Of a stretch of DNA of 11,955 nt, positions 1-6,040 are shown piece by piece (the first letter of the stretch is position 1; each line of letters starts with the position of its first letter). The notes under the pieces are model-generated. The model was not told the origin of the DNA and ran no database searches. It saw only the letters and a program-made list of their open reading frames with translations. Position numbers and translations under genes: made by a program. The stretch is from Candidatus Methylomirabilota bacterium (lineage in GTDB: Bacteria; Methylomirabilota; Methylomirabilia; Methylomirabilales; CSP1-5), in contig JAHFDE010000057.1 of NCBI GenBank assembly GCA_023249165.1, positions 1 to 11,955 on the forward strand, in the 5' to 3' direction.

Positions 1-192
1 CGCCCGCGCGCGCCCCGCAGAGGCGTGCGAGCCACAGCGTATCGTGGGACTCACGAGACATCGCCCCGGCCTCCAGGTCGACCTGATCATAGAGCGAATC
101 ACCCTACCCCTCTTGACCCGAAAACGCAACGGCTTTGCCCTCGACCCGTTCAACTGCCCGCTGTGCCGACTCCCTCCGGCACAAAAGATGCA
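1..192. other. Noncoding upstream region with one hairpin
   Basis: I see no credible gene in the first 192 bases. The one open frame crossing it (25-309 on the plus strand) has a proline- and arginine-rich composition, no recognisable motif, and runs through the promoter and leader of the next gene, so I read it as chance. A perfect 7-bp inverted repeat, TGTGCCG (162-168) with CGGCACA (177-183) and an 8-base loop, ends ten bases before the -35 box of the RRM gene. It has no T-tract on either strand, so it is not an intrinsic terminator. It could be a protein-binding site or chance. Confidence 0.5.
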
Positions 193-222
193 TTGACACT
201 CTCCCCTGCAGGGCTCTATACT
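193..222 (+). promoter_or_regulatory. Sigma-70-type promoter of the RRM gene
   Basis: TTGACA (193-198, perfect -35) is followed after an 18-base spacer by TATACT (217-222, 5 of 6 matches to the -10 consensus). Transcription would start near 229, giving a leader of about 100 bases before the ATG at 327. It is one of the two best promoter matches in the window, which fits an abundant RNA-binding protein. Confidence 0.75.
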
Positions 223-241
223 TATTGCGGCTTTAGCTTCT

Positions 242-297
242 CACGGTTTTGCCGTGTATTCGTGACGAGGCCGCGAGGACTGCAGTCCAGCGGCCTC
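242..297 (+). promoter_or_regulatory. Two tandem hairpins in the RRM mRNA leader
   Basis: The predicted leader holds two inverted repeats. The first is CACGG (242-246) with CCGTG (252-256) and a 5-base loop. The second is larger: GAGGCCGC (267-274) pairs perfectly with GCGGCCTC (290-297), and inside it GGAC (277-280) pairs with GTCC (285-288) around a TGCA loop. The second stem is followed by a mixed TTGTGTGTTT run and then by the Shine-Dalgarno AAAGGAG. It could be an attenuator, an mRNA stabiliser or a binding site for the encoded RNA-binding protein. The structure is directly visible, but its role is inferred. Confidence 0.6.
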
Positions 298-326
298 TTG
301 TGTGTTTAGGGAAAGGAGACAGAGGC

Positions 327-656
327 ATGGCAGCCCGAGTATACGTGGGCAATCTCCCCTTCAGCATCGATGCGGAGCAGTTGCGCGCCCTCGTTGAGCA
401 AGGTGGCCACAAGGCGCTGGACATCAAGATCGTCACCGATCGCGAGACCGGCCGACCCCGCGGGTTCGCCTTCGTGGAGATGGCGAGCGCCGACGAGGCG
501 CAGGCGGTCATCTCGGCCCTGAACGGGCGCGACGTCGGGGGGCGGACGCTCACGGTCAGCATGGCCCGCGAGCGTGAACCGCGGGGCGGTGGCCCGGGTC
601 GGGGCGGTTTCGGCAGGGACCGCACCGGCGGCGGCGGCCGGCGGCAACGGTACTAA
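327..656 (+). CDS. Glycine-rich RRM-domain RNA-binding protein
   Basis: This 109-residue cytoplasmic protein has a single RNA recognition motif and a short glycine/arginine tail. RNP2 is VYVGNLP (residues 5-11) and RNP1 is RGFAFVEM (45-52); both carry the aromatic residues that stack on RNA bases. From about residue 82 the chain is rich in Gly and Arg (RGGGPGRGGFGRDR), as in the small bacterial and cyanobacterial Rbp-type proteins, which are often linked to cold or stress. The ATG at 327 is chosen because AAAGGAG lies 8 bases upstream and the RRM begins at once; the open frame runs upstream to 249, but that part is leader. The specific RNA target cannot be told from sequence. The gene has its own strong promoter and structured leader. 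The PPIase gene follows after 73 bases. Confidence 0.93.
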   Translation: MAARVYVGNLPFSIDAEQLRALVEQGGHKALDIKIVTDRETGRPRGFAFVEMASADEAQAVISALNGRDVGGRTLTVSMAREREPRGGGPGRGGFGRDRTGGGGRRQRY

Positions 657-659
657 CGA

Positions 660-690
660 CTCGGAAGCCCGGGCCTCCCCGGGCGCCGAG
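660..690 (+). other. Intergenic hairpin between RRM and PPIase genes
   Basis: GCCCGGG (667-673) pairs perfectly with CCCGGGC (678-684) around a CCTC loop. The stem extends through a small internal loop (AA opposite G) by CTCGG (660-664) with CCGAG (686-690), giving 12 base pairs. It starts 4 bases after the RRM stop codon. No T-run follows, so it is not a classic rho-independent terminator. It may protect the 3' end of the RRM message or set the ratio of the two genes. Confidence 0.55.
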
Positions 691-729
691 CGCCAGCAGG
701 AGAGAGGCAATCGCTCAGAGGAGAAGAGC

Positions 730-1704
730 ATGACACGTCGGTTTGTGGTTCTCGCGCTTGCCCTGGCGTTAGGGCTGATGGGCTCCCCCTGGAGTCTTGT
801 GTCGGCAGCACCGCCTTCAGCGCAGGACGCAGCGGCCCAGGTGAATGGAAAGAAGATTACCTACCAAGAACTGAACGGCGAATTTCTCGCTCGCACCCGA
901 GTCCCCTTCGACAAGGTACAGGACGACCCGCAGGCGCAGCAGGCTCGAAAGGAGCTATTACAGCAGCTCATCGACGGCGAACTCGTGCTGGAGCAGGCAG
1001 AGCGACAGAAATTGACCGTGACACCCCAGGCGGTCGATGAGCAGGTCAAGAGCATCCGGGCTCGCTTTCCCTCCGACGAGGCCTTCAAGCAGGCCCTGGG
1101 TGACACCGGATTGACCCCGGAGGGCTTGAAGGCCAATCTCAAGAAGGGAATGTTGCGCCAGCAGATCCTCAACAAGGAGGTCCTGGAAAAGGTCGCGGTC
1201 TCCCCGAAGGAGCTAGAGACCTTCTTCAATGAGCATAAAGATACGTATGTCCAGGAGGAGGCGGTGCATGCGAGGCACATCTTGATCAAGGTGGCGCCCG
1301 ACGCCTCTCCTGAAGACGATCAGAAGGCCAAGGAACGGGCGAAGGTGGTGCTGGCCAAGGCAAAGAAGGGAGAGGATTTCTCGAAGCTGGCCGCGCAATA
1401 TTCTGAGGATTCCTCGAAGGACAGCGGGGGCGATCTCGGTTATTTCGGTCGAGGGAGAATGGTGAAGCCTTTCGAAGAGGCTGCCTTCGCCCTCAAGGCC
1501 GGCCAGATCAGCGATCCGGTCCGATCCCAGTTTGGATACCACATCATCAAGGTGGAAGCCCGAAGAGAAGCCAAGCGCCTTTCCTTTGCCGAGGCGAAGG
1601 AGTGGGTGGAAAAGGACCTCACGCGGGAAAAGGCGAGGGTCCGTTACGGGGAATATGTCGCAGGACTGCGCGAGAAGGCCAAGATCACCGTCAATTTGAA
1701 GTAG
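730..1704 (+). CDS. Secreted parvulin-type peptidyl-prolyl cis-trans isomerase
   Basis: This 324-residue protein catalyses cis-trans isomerisation of prolyl bonds and probably acts as a folding chaperone outside the cytoplasm. A signal peptide is clear: MTRR, a hydrophobic stretch (residues 5-23), and likely cleavage near residues 26-27 (SAA). No lipobox cysteine is present, so it should be soluble periplasmic. Residues about 35-165 form a SurA-N-like helical chaperone region. Residues about 177-277 are the PpiC/rotamase domain, with HARHILIK (180-187), the SGGDLGYFGRGRMVKPFE stretch (232-249) and FGYHIIKV (268-275) as family hallmarks. A short helical tail follows. The ATG at 730 is preceded by GAGGAGA and starts the signal peptide; the in-frame extension to 574 overlaps the RRM gene and is rejected. 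It is closest in design to SurA/PrsA-like single-parvulin proteins; a gene symbol is not safe. Confidence 0.93.
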   Translation: MTRRFVVLALALALGLMGSPWSLVSAAPPSAQDAAAQVNGKKITYQELNGEFLARTRVPFDKVQDDPQAQQARKELLQQLIDGELVLEQAERQKLTVTPQAVDEQVKSIRARFPSDEAFKQALGDTGLTPEGLKANLKKGMLRQQILNKEVLEKVAVSPKELETFFNEHKDTYVQEEAVHARHILIKVAPDASPEDDQKAKERAKVVLAKAKKGEDFSKLAAQYSEDSSKDSGGDLGYFGRGRMVKPFEEAAFALKAGQISDPVRSQFGYHIIKVEARREAKRLSFAEAKEWVEKDLTREKARVRYGEYVAGLREKAKITVNLK

Positions 1705-1869
1705 CCCGATTCTAGCTCCCGACCCACCTCAGCGTCATGGTTGCGCGGGCCGCGACCACCTCTCTTGTTTCCGCGCAGCCTCATCGGGCCCCCACTTGCC
1801 CGGTGGTCTTCGCCACACGATCAGCGTTTCCCGGCGGCGAGCTGCCGACCACCAGGCGAGGATCGACTC

Positions 1870-2988
1870 GTGACCAATTCCGCCCCGACACCAACTCATC
1901 CTCAGGTGCTGGCAACCGAGTCCCTCTGGCTCCGGGATAAGAGGTGGGACCTCACGTTCATCAGCCTCAGCGTGGTGCTGGTGGGGTTCCCCATCATCAC
2001 GTATATCTTCGCAAATCAATTCAGTCCACAGATTAGCCAGCTTCTCCGGACCATGGGTTCACCGTTCATCTGGGACGACGATGCGAGTCGGAACCTCGTC
2101 AACGGCCTCATCGCAATCTTCATCGGTGGGCCACATATGTACGCGACGTTTACCCGGACAGCCTTTGATGGGGAGTTCACGAGGAAACACAAGCTGGTGA
2201 TGGGACTTTCCGTGCTGATCCCCGTGGGTGTCGTCTATTTCGGCGTGACAAGCTTTCAGTTCTTGCTCACGTTCTTTTTCTTCTGGGCATCCGTCCATAT
2301 CCTCCACCAGATCGTGTTCATCATGGAATGTTACGACAAAAGATCCAGCCAATCCCTGACGCCCGGGGCACGCCTGATCGATTACGCGGTCGTTTTCTCT
2401 AGCCTCTTTCCTATTGCGACGTATAAGTTGGTCCGCGGCGATTTTCTCATTGGCCAGAACGCCATCATCTTCCCCGAGTTCCTCAAAGTCTCTGCGGTCT
2501 TCCACCTGGTCTCCGCCGCTTTCGCAATGGCCCTCGTCCTCTTTGTAGCCAAAACCATCCGGGAAATCCGGCAAGGGCTCGCCCACTACCCGAAGATCCT
2601 GTTAATGTCTTTGACGATTGTCGTCTCCTTCTTCATTCCGGCATTTCGGAACCTTGATGTCGCATTCCAGGGATTCAACACATGGCATTCATTCCAGTAC
2701 CTCGGTTTGACCTATTACATTAACCGGATCCGACATGAGAAAGGCGAAATTTCAAGTCGGTTCATCGATCAGATTTCACGGGAAGGGAAGGGCTGGCAAT
2801 ACTATTTCCTCAACATCGGATTCACGGTCCTTGCCATCGGCCTCATCCTGGTCCTGCTCATGTTCCGGGAGACTCTGGGGTTGTCGTTCGACCAGTGCTA
2901 CTACATCGTCGTCTTGTCCTTCCTCCTGATGCACTACTTACACGACCACGTGCTCTTCACCCAGCCCGAAGCTATCCTGACGAAGTAA
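1870..2988 (+). CDS. Histidine-rich polytopic membrane protein, family unknown
   Basis: I do not recognise this 372-residue protein with certainty. It has about eight hydrophobic segments, near residues 28-47, 76-92, 107-125, 128-151, 170-187, 207-228, 243-258 and 313-332, plus 342-362 near the end. Histidines sit at membrane edges in motif-like settings: GGPH (H89), HILHQ (H143, H146), FH (H212), TWHSFQYLG (H273) and HYLHDH (H355, H358, H360). Such clustering is typical of integral-membrane metal enzymes (fatty-acid hydroxylase/desaturase or Brp/Blh carotenoid-cleavage types), but I see no exact signature of any of these. The start is the GTG at 1870, with AGGCGAGGA 8 bases upstream. The open frame reaches back to 1741, but that part is Pro/Arg-rich and looks noncoding. 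The gene appears AT-richer than its neighbours. It stands alone, 165 bases after the PPIase gene and 125 before the transporter gene. Confidence 0.85.
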   Translation: MTNSAPTPTHPQVLATESLWLRDKRWDLTFISLSVVLVGFPIITYIFANQFSPQISQLLRTMGSPFIWDDDASRNLVNGLIAIFIGGPHMYATFTRTAFDGEFTRKHKLVMGLSVLIPVGVVYFGVTSFQFLLTFFFFWASVHILHQIVFIMECYDKRSSQSLTPGARLIDYAVVFSSLFPIATYKLVRGDFLIGQNAIIFPEFLKVSAVFHLVSAAFAMALVLFVAKTIREIRQGLAHYPKILLMSLTIVVSFFIPAFRNLDVAFQGFNTWHSFQYLGLTYYINRIRHEKGEISSRFIDQISREGKGWQYYFLNIGFTVLAIGLILVLLMFRETLGLSFDQCYYIVVLSFLLMHYLHDHVLFTQPEAILTK

Positions 2989-3113
2989 CCGCGCCGCGCT
3001 CAGGACTCTGTGACGTGCTTGGCCTGTGACTCGCGGGCGTGCTACCTTCAGGCGCAAAGGGTTCCGGCCAACCGGTCGGACAGACATGGGTCACGGCGTG
3101 GGATGAGGGCAAC

Positions 3114-3737
3114 ATGATCGCCATCCCGATAGGCTTTCTCATGGGTTTTTTGGGGTCCATGCCGATTGCTGGGCCGATCTCTTCCCTCGTATTCCACCGA
3201 GGCATGGACGGTCGGTTCTGGGAGGGGTGGGCGATTGGCCTGGGCGGGGCTCTTGCCGAGGGCATCTACTGCGCTTTGGCAGTCTATGGCTTCGGCGCCT
3301 TGTACGACCGCTTCCCCGTCTTCACAACGCTCACTCAGGGAATACGCGTCTTGCTGCCGCTCATGCTGGGACTGTATTTCCTACTAACCAAGCGAGCGAA
3401 TGTACAGGATCCGATGCCGGTCCAGGACACGCGAAGGCAGATGGGCTCGTGCGTGGCTGGGTTCTGCGTTGCGGCCGTGAATCCGGTCCTCTACCTGACG
3501 TGGTCAGCCTCCTTGGCCATGCTCTACTCGCTGACCGGTCTCACCCTTCAGGGCCCCGCCAGGATTGCCTTCCTCGGCGGTGTGGTGTGCGGCATTGTTG
3601 CATGGCTCAGCCTCTTGCTCGCATTGCTCCGCCACCTCCGGCAGCGTTTCCCGTTCTCGCTGCACGTTGCCTTGATTCGCGCTGTCGGTGTTGCGCTGAT
3701 CGGTCTATCGCTCTTCTCGCTGATGATGCTTTCCTGA
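3114..3737 (+). CDS. LysE-family translocator (putative exporter)
   Basis: This 207-residue inner-membrane protein has six predicted helices (about 2-22, 42-63, 75-92, 112-138, 152-174 and 184-206), the size and topology of the LysE/RhtB superfamily that exports amino acids and related small molecules. Supporting motifs are MPIAGPISS in helix 1 (residues 16-24), where LysE proteins carry the PGP signature, and NPVLYLTW (123-130), matching the conserved Asn-Pro of the second half. The charged loop at residues 93-110 is cytoplasmic-like. The ATG at 3114 is preceded by GATGAGGG; the frame is open to 3039, but that extension is hydrophilic and would disturb the first helix. The substrate cannot be predicted. 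It follows the His-rich membrane gene on the same strand; no promoter or terminator is obvious, so cotranscription is possible. Confidence 0.8.
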   Translation: MIAIPIGFLMGFLGSMPIAGPISSLVFHRGMDGRFWEGWAIGLGGALAEGIYCALAVYGFGALYDRFPVFTTLTQGIRVLLPLMLGLYFLLTKRANVQDPMPVQDTRRQMGSCVAGFCVAAVNPVLYLTWSASLAMLYSLTGLTLQGPARIAFLGGVVCGIVAWLSLLLALLRHLRQRFPFSLHVALIRAVGVALIGLSLFSLMMLS

Positions 3738-3782
3738 TCTGCGTCCCCAATGAGGGGTGCCTCAAAGAGAAAACGAAGGTTC

Positions 3783-3871
3783 TGGTGCCGGGAGGGGGAG
3801 TCGAACCCCCACGGGCGCGAAGGCCCAAGAGATTTTGAGTCTCTCGCGTCTTCCTGTTTCGCCATCCCGGC
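3783..3871 (-). tRNA. tRNA-Leu (anticodon CAA)
   Basis: On the minus strand the 89-base gene starts GCCGGGA (3871-3865) and ends TCCCGGC plus discriminator A and an encoded CCA (3783-3785). The 7-bp acceptor stem is perfect. The D stem GCG/CGC, the anticodon stem AGAGA/TCTCT with loop CTCAAAA (anticodon CAA, reading UUG), a long class-II variable arm (GGGCC TTCGC GCCC region) and the T arm GGGGG-TTCGACT-CCCCC are all visible. The long variable arm confirms a leucine-type class-II tRNA. It lies downstream of the HU gene but after that gene's terminator, so it probably has its own promoter, which I could not identify. Confidence 0.96.
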
Positions 3872-3880
3872 CCCTGGCGA

Positions 3881-3918
3881 TCAAAAATGAAAGAAGGGAA
3901 GCCTCGCGACTCCCCTTC
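3881..3918 (-). terminator. Rho-independent terminator of the first HU gene
   Basis: Read on the minus strand, GAAGGGGAG (3918-3910) pairs with CTTCCCTTC (3901-3893), with one bulged G, around a TCGCGAGG loop. TTTCATTTTT follows (3892-3883). It begins 38 bases after the stop codon of the minus-strand HU gene and separates it from the tRNA. Confidence 0.72.
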
Positions 3919-3955
3919 CGGATGCAGCATCCTGAGAGCCTGCTGATAGTGAGGG

Positions 3956-4228
3956 CTATCTCACGGCCTTCTTCAGATCCGCCCCCGGCCGGAAGCGGAC
4001 AACCCTCGCTGCGGGGATCCTGATGGTCTTCCCGGTCTGGGGATTCCGCCCCGTGCGCGCCTTGCGCCGTCCCGTGCCAAAGGTCCCGAACCCCACCAGC
4101 GTGACCTTCTGCCCCCTCTTCAGGGTGTCCTTCACCGCCTTCAGCGCGCTCCCCAGCGCGTCCTCCGCGGCCCGTTTGGTTACCTTGGCATCCTTGGCCA
4201 TCCGGTCAACCAGCTGCGCTTTCGTCAT
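3956..4228 (-). CDS. HU-family nucleoid DNA-binding protein (copy 1)
   Basis: This 90-residue basic protein belongs to the HU/IHF family, which binds and bends DNA as a dimer and compacts the nucleoid. The N-terminal helices start MTKAQLVDRMA. The conserved core VTLVGFGTF (residues 43-51) leads into the DNA-binding arm with GRNPQTG (60-66) and the intercalating-proline region IRIPA (69-73), and the protein ends with the usual LKKAV-type helix. Length is exactly that of the family. AGGAG lies 6-10 bases upstream of the ATG. About 63 of 90 residues match the second HU protein at 9955-10227. Whether it acts as HU or IHF, or pairs with the other copy, is unclear. The 65-base gap upstream contains a small hairpin, CCGGAG/CTCCGG (4261-4277). 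The coiled-coil gene precedes it on the same strand, so cotranscription is possible. Confidence 0.95.
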   Translation of the reverse strand: MTKAQLVDRMAKDAKVTKRAAEDALGSALKAVKDTLKRGQKVTLVGFGTFGTGRRKARTGRNPQTGKTIRIPAARVVRFRPGADLKKAVR

Positions 4229-4293
4229 CGCCTCTCCTCCCCTTTCCCCATCGTTACGACCCGGAGATGCGCTCCGGCACGCCCCCTATCTCT

Positions 4294-4575
4294 TTACTTC
4301 AAGACGCGGGCCTTCTTGAGCAACTCCTCAAGACCCTTCCGAGCCGCCTGCTCTTCCTTGAGCCGGCCTTCTGCCTCTGCGAGCGCGGATGTGAGCCGCT
4401 TCACCTCATTCCGCAGATTCTGCATCTCCACACCCATCTTCGATTTCAGGTCGCTCAGCTCCGCTTGCAACGCAGACACCTGAGTGGACGCCTGCCGGGA
4501 CTGCCAGAAGTATGCAATCCCGAACCCGATGAGGATCGCCGCGGCAACGAGAGCGATAATCGCCGGTGGCCTCAT
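4294..4575 (-). CDS. Small membrane-anchored coiled-coil protein
   Basis: This 93-residue protein of unknown function has one N-terminal transmembrane segment (about residues 4-23, IIALVAAAILIGFGIAYF) followed by a continuous, charged, heptad-like helix (about 30-92) rich in Leu, Glu, Lys and Ala, which predicts a coiled coil. With only MRPP before the membrane segment, it is most likely anchored by its N-terminus, with the coil either periplasmic or cytoplasmic. A Shine-Dalgarno-like GAGGAT lies about 9 bases upstream of the ATG. Architecture is like small LapA-, FtsB- or YtxH-type proteins, but no family signature is seen. It sits between the TPR gene upstream and HU downstream, all on the minus strand, with gaps of 77 and 65 bases, so it may belong to one transcript. 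Confidence 0.75.
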   Translation of the reverse strand: MRPPAIIALVAAAILIGFGIAYFWQSRQASTQVSALQAELSDLKSKMGVEMQNLRNEVKRLTSALAEAEGRLKEEQAARKGLEELLKKARVLK

Positions 4576-4652
4576 GACACACCATCCTCGATACCTTCAC
4601 GTGCGAGGGAGTCTAGCACGGCCCCCGAACGGACCCAAGCACAATCTCCCCG

Positions 4653-5825
4653 TTATCCGCGAGGCCGCCGCGGCCCTCCCCGGTACGGCTCTGACAGATG
4701 CCGCTCGGCCGTCTCCTGAGCCAACCCTCGTCCCTCGATCTCGAGCGCCCGGTGATACGATTCGACCGCCTTGTCCCGCTGCCCCTGCAGATCATAGATC
4801 ATGCCGGTCCGCGTGTGGGCCCAGGCGGTGATCCAGGTGAACTTGGAATTTCCTTGATCGATCGCCCGGCGGAAGAAGGTCAGCGCCTCTTCATGGGCAC
4901 CCGCATCCATGGCAATCTTGCCCCGGAGCTGCAGATACCTGGGGGTAAGCTCTGGAGGAAAGTGGGGTCGCCTCTGCTCCACGGAGGTCCGGATCGCCTC
5001 GGCCACCGAGAGCGCCTGGCGGGTGTGATGCGTCTCGGAGTACAGAAAGGCCAGGAGAAACAGGAATTCAGGATTTCCCGGGTATCGGGCCGCAAGCAGC
5101 TCCGCGTAGGGGAGGGCCTCGGCGTACTGCTCTTCCCACCCGCTGAGGATGCGGGTCAGCGTGACCGCCGCCGGGACAGCAGCGAGGGTCCCCTCCCGTG
5201 CCGCCCGCCTGAGTCTGTCGAGCCCGCGCTGGCGGTCCGCGGTGGGGAGCACAAGCGAGACGAACGGCTTGAGCAGTGCCGGAACCCGGGAGACGGCGTA
5301 GTCGTACAGCCCCAGAGGCCAGAGGGCATCAACGCGGTGCGGGTCCATCTCGAAGACGCGCGTAAACAGTTGGTGGCTCGCCCGGATCCCGCGGTAGGCC
5401 TCGAGATAGTTCTTCCGCGTCCGGTCCACCGCCCCCTTCACCCCGCGGATCATCCCCAGGGCCAGCATCAGATCCGCATTGTCCGGCGTGGCCTGGAGAA
5501 GCGCCTCACCCCGCATCACCACCGGCTCCATGCGCGCGAGAAACCGATCGAGAACCCCTTTGAATTCCTCTTCACCGCGGTCCTCTTGAACGGCCTGGTC
5601 CATATCGACGAGCCCCTCCAGGAAGGGAGAGAGCAGGTCACCCCCCGGGAGGTTCTTGAGCTGCCCGAAGGCCTCCCGGGCCTCGGCATAGTTCAGGTTC
5701 ACCATGTGATCAGTCCCCCGCAAGATCTGCCGGGTCGCATCCGCCGTGAGCTGGAAGTCTTCCCCGCCCTCCGCAGGGCGGACCAGGAAAAGGACGAGGA
5801 CAAGCCCAGTGATCACCCGCCTCAT
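4653..5825 (-). CDS. Exported tetratricopeptide-repeat protein
   Basis: This 390-residue protein has a signal peptide (MRRVITGLVLVLFLV, residues 1-15, cleavage probably near 20 after AEG) and a helical-repeat body. TPR-like helix pairs are visible at about residues 230-262 (YAEALPYAELLAARYPGNPEF), 296-328 (GKIAMDAGAHEEALTFFRRAI) and 336-365 (GMIYDLQGQRDKAVESYHRALEI). The middle contains LGLYDYAVSRVPALLKPF (171-188) followed by GLDRLRRAAREG, a pattern found in secreted TPR proteins of unknown function. It probably acts as a protein-interaction scaffold outside the cytoplasm. The ATG at 5825 is chosen because it begins the signal peptide; a weak AAAGG lies about 7 bases upstream. The frame stays open for another 306 bases upstream and includes a macro-domain fragment, treated as a separate remnant. 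No partner is identifiable. Confidence 0.85.
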   Translation of the reverse strand: MRRVITGLVLVLFLVRPAEGGEDFQLTADATRQILRGTDHMVNLNYAEAREAFGQLKNLPGGDLLSPFLEGLVDMDQAVQEDRGEEEFKGVLDRFLARMEPVVMRGEALLQATPDNADLMLALGMIRGVKGAVDRTRKNYLEAYRGIRASHQLFTRVFEMDPHRVDALWPLGLYDYAVSRVPALLKPFVSLVLPTADRQRGLDRLRRAAREGTLAAVPAAVTLTRILSGWEEQYAEALPYAELLAARYPGNPEFLFLLAFLYSETHHTRQALSVAEAIRTSVEQRRPHFPPELTPRYLQLRGKIAMDAGAHEEALTFFRRAIDQGNSKFTWITAWAHTRTGMIYDLQGQRDKAVESYHRALEIEGRGLAQETAERHLSEPYRGGPRRPRG

Positions 5826-5867
5826 GGTGTGGCCTTTCTGTCCGCTAAGGCCCGCCGCCATACCACC

Positions 5868-5963
5868 ACCGCCCCCCATCCATCCCTGGCTGTTGGCGGC
5901 ATTGACGATGGCCTCGCAGGTGGCCTCGAGGATGCTCCCCTGCTGAACCTCGATCTGCACCAT
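5868..5963 (-). pseudogene. Truncated 5' end of a macro-domain gene
   Basis: From the ATG at 5963 the frame encodes MVQIEVQQGSILEATCEA and then IVNAANSQGWMGGG (32 residues in all), the unmistakable N-terminal strand-helix-loop of macro domains (ADP-ribose or O-acetyl-ADP-ribose binding). IVNAAN contributes the conserved ligand-binding Asn and GGG is the start of the substrate loop. The rest of the roughly 150-180-residue domain is missing: after GGG the sequence changes to GGMAAGLSGQKGHT and then enters the signal peptide of the TPR gene in the same frame. I read it as a deletion remnant. An alternative is that it is still translated as an N-terminal extension, which would bury the signal peptide, or that the assembly is collapsed here. 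Confidence 0.75.
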
Positions 5964-6040
5964 CAATTGACCCGGGATGATGTCGGTGGTAATGATATAT
6001 GATACGGTATGTCCATCCCACCCCCAAAAGGAAATCCGGC

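Noticed and set aside
25..309. Plus-strand 94-codon open frame at the window start
   Set aside because: It runs through the promoter and both leader hairpins of the RRM gene, has Pro/Arg-rich chance-like composition and no motif or ribosome-binding site.
1802..1853. Inverted repeat GGTGGTC/GACCACC upstream of the membrane protein
   Set aside because: Only 7 bp with a 38-base loop and no T-run; weak in GC-rich DNA.
1741..1869. Possible N-terminal extension of the His-rich membrane protein
   Set aside because: It would need a TTG start without a Shine-Dalgarno and is Pro/Arg-rich; the GTG at 1870 has a good AGGCGAGGA ahead of it.
3749..3775. Terminator for the LysE gene or tRNA (CCCC/GGGG and TGAGG/CCTCA stems)
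   Set aside because: The stems are 4-5 bp, compete with each other and lack a T-tract on either strand.
4698..6002. 434-codon plus-strand open frame opposite the TPR gene
   Set aside because: It is antisense to a gene with a signal peptide and TPR repeats; its own translation is charged and low in motifs, as expected for a shadow frame in GC-rich DNA.
5967..6003. Promoter for the hydrolase gene (TTGACC, then TATGAT)
   Set aside because: The two boxes are 25 bases apart, too far for one sigma-70 promoter; AT-rich sequence is present but no properly spaced pair on either strand.
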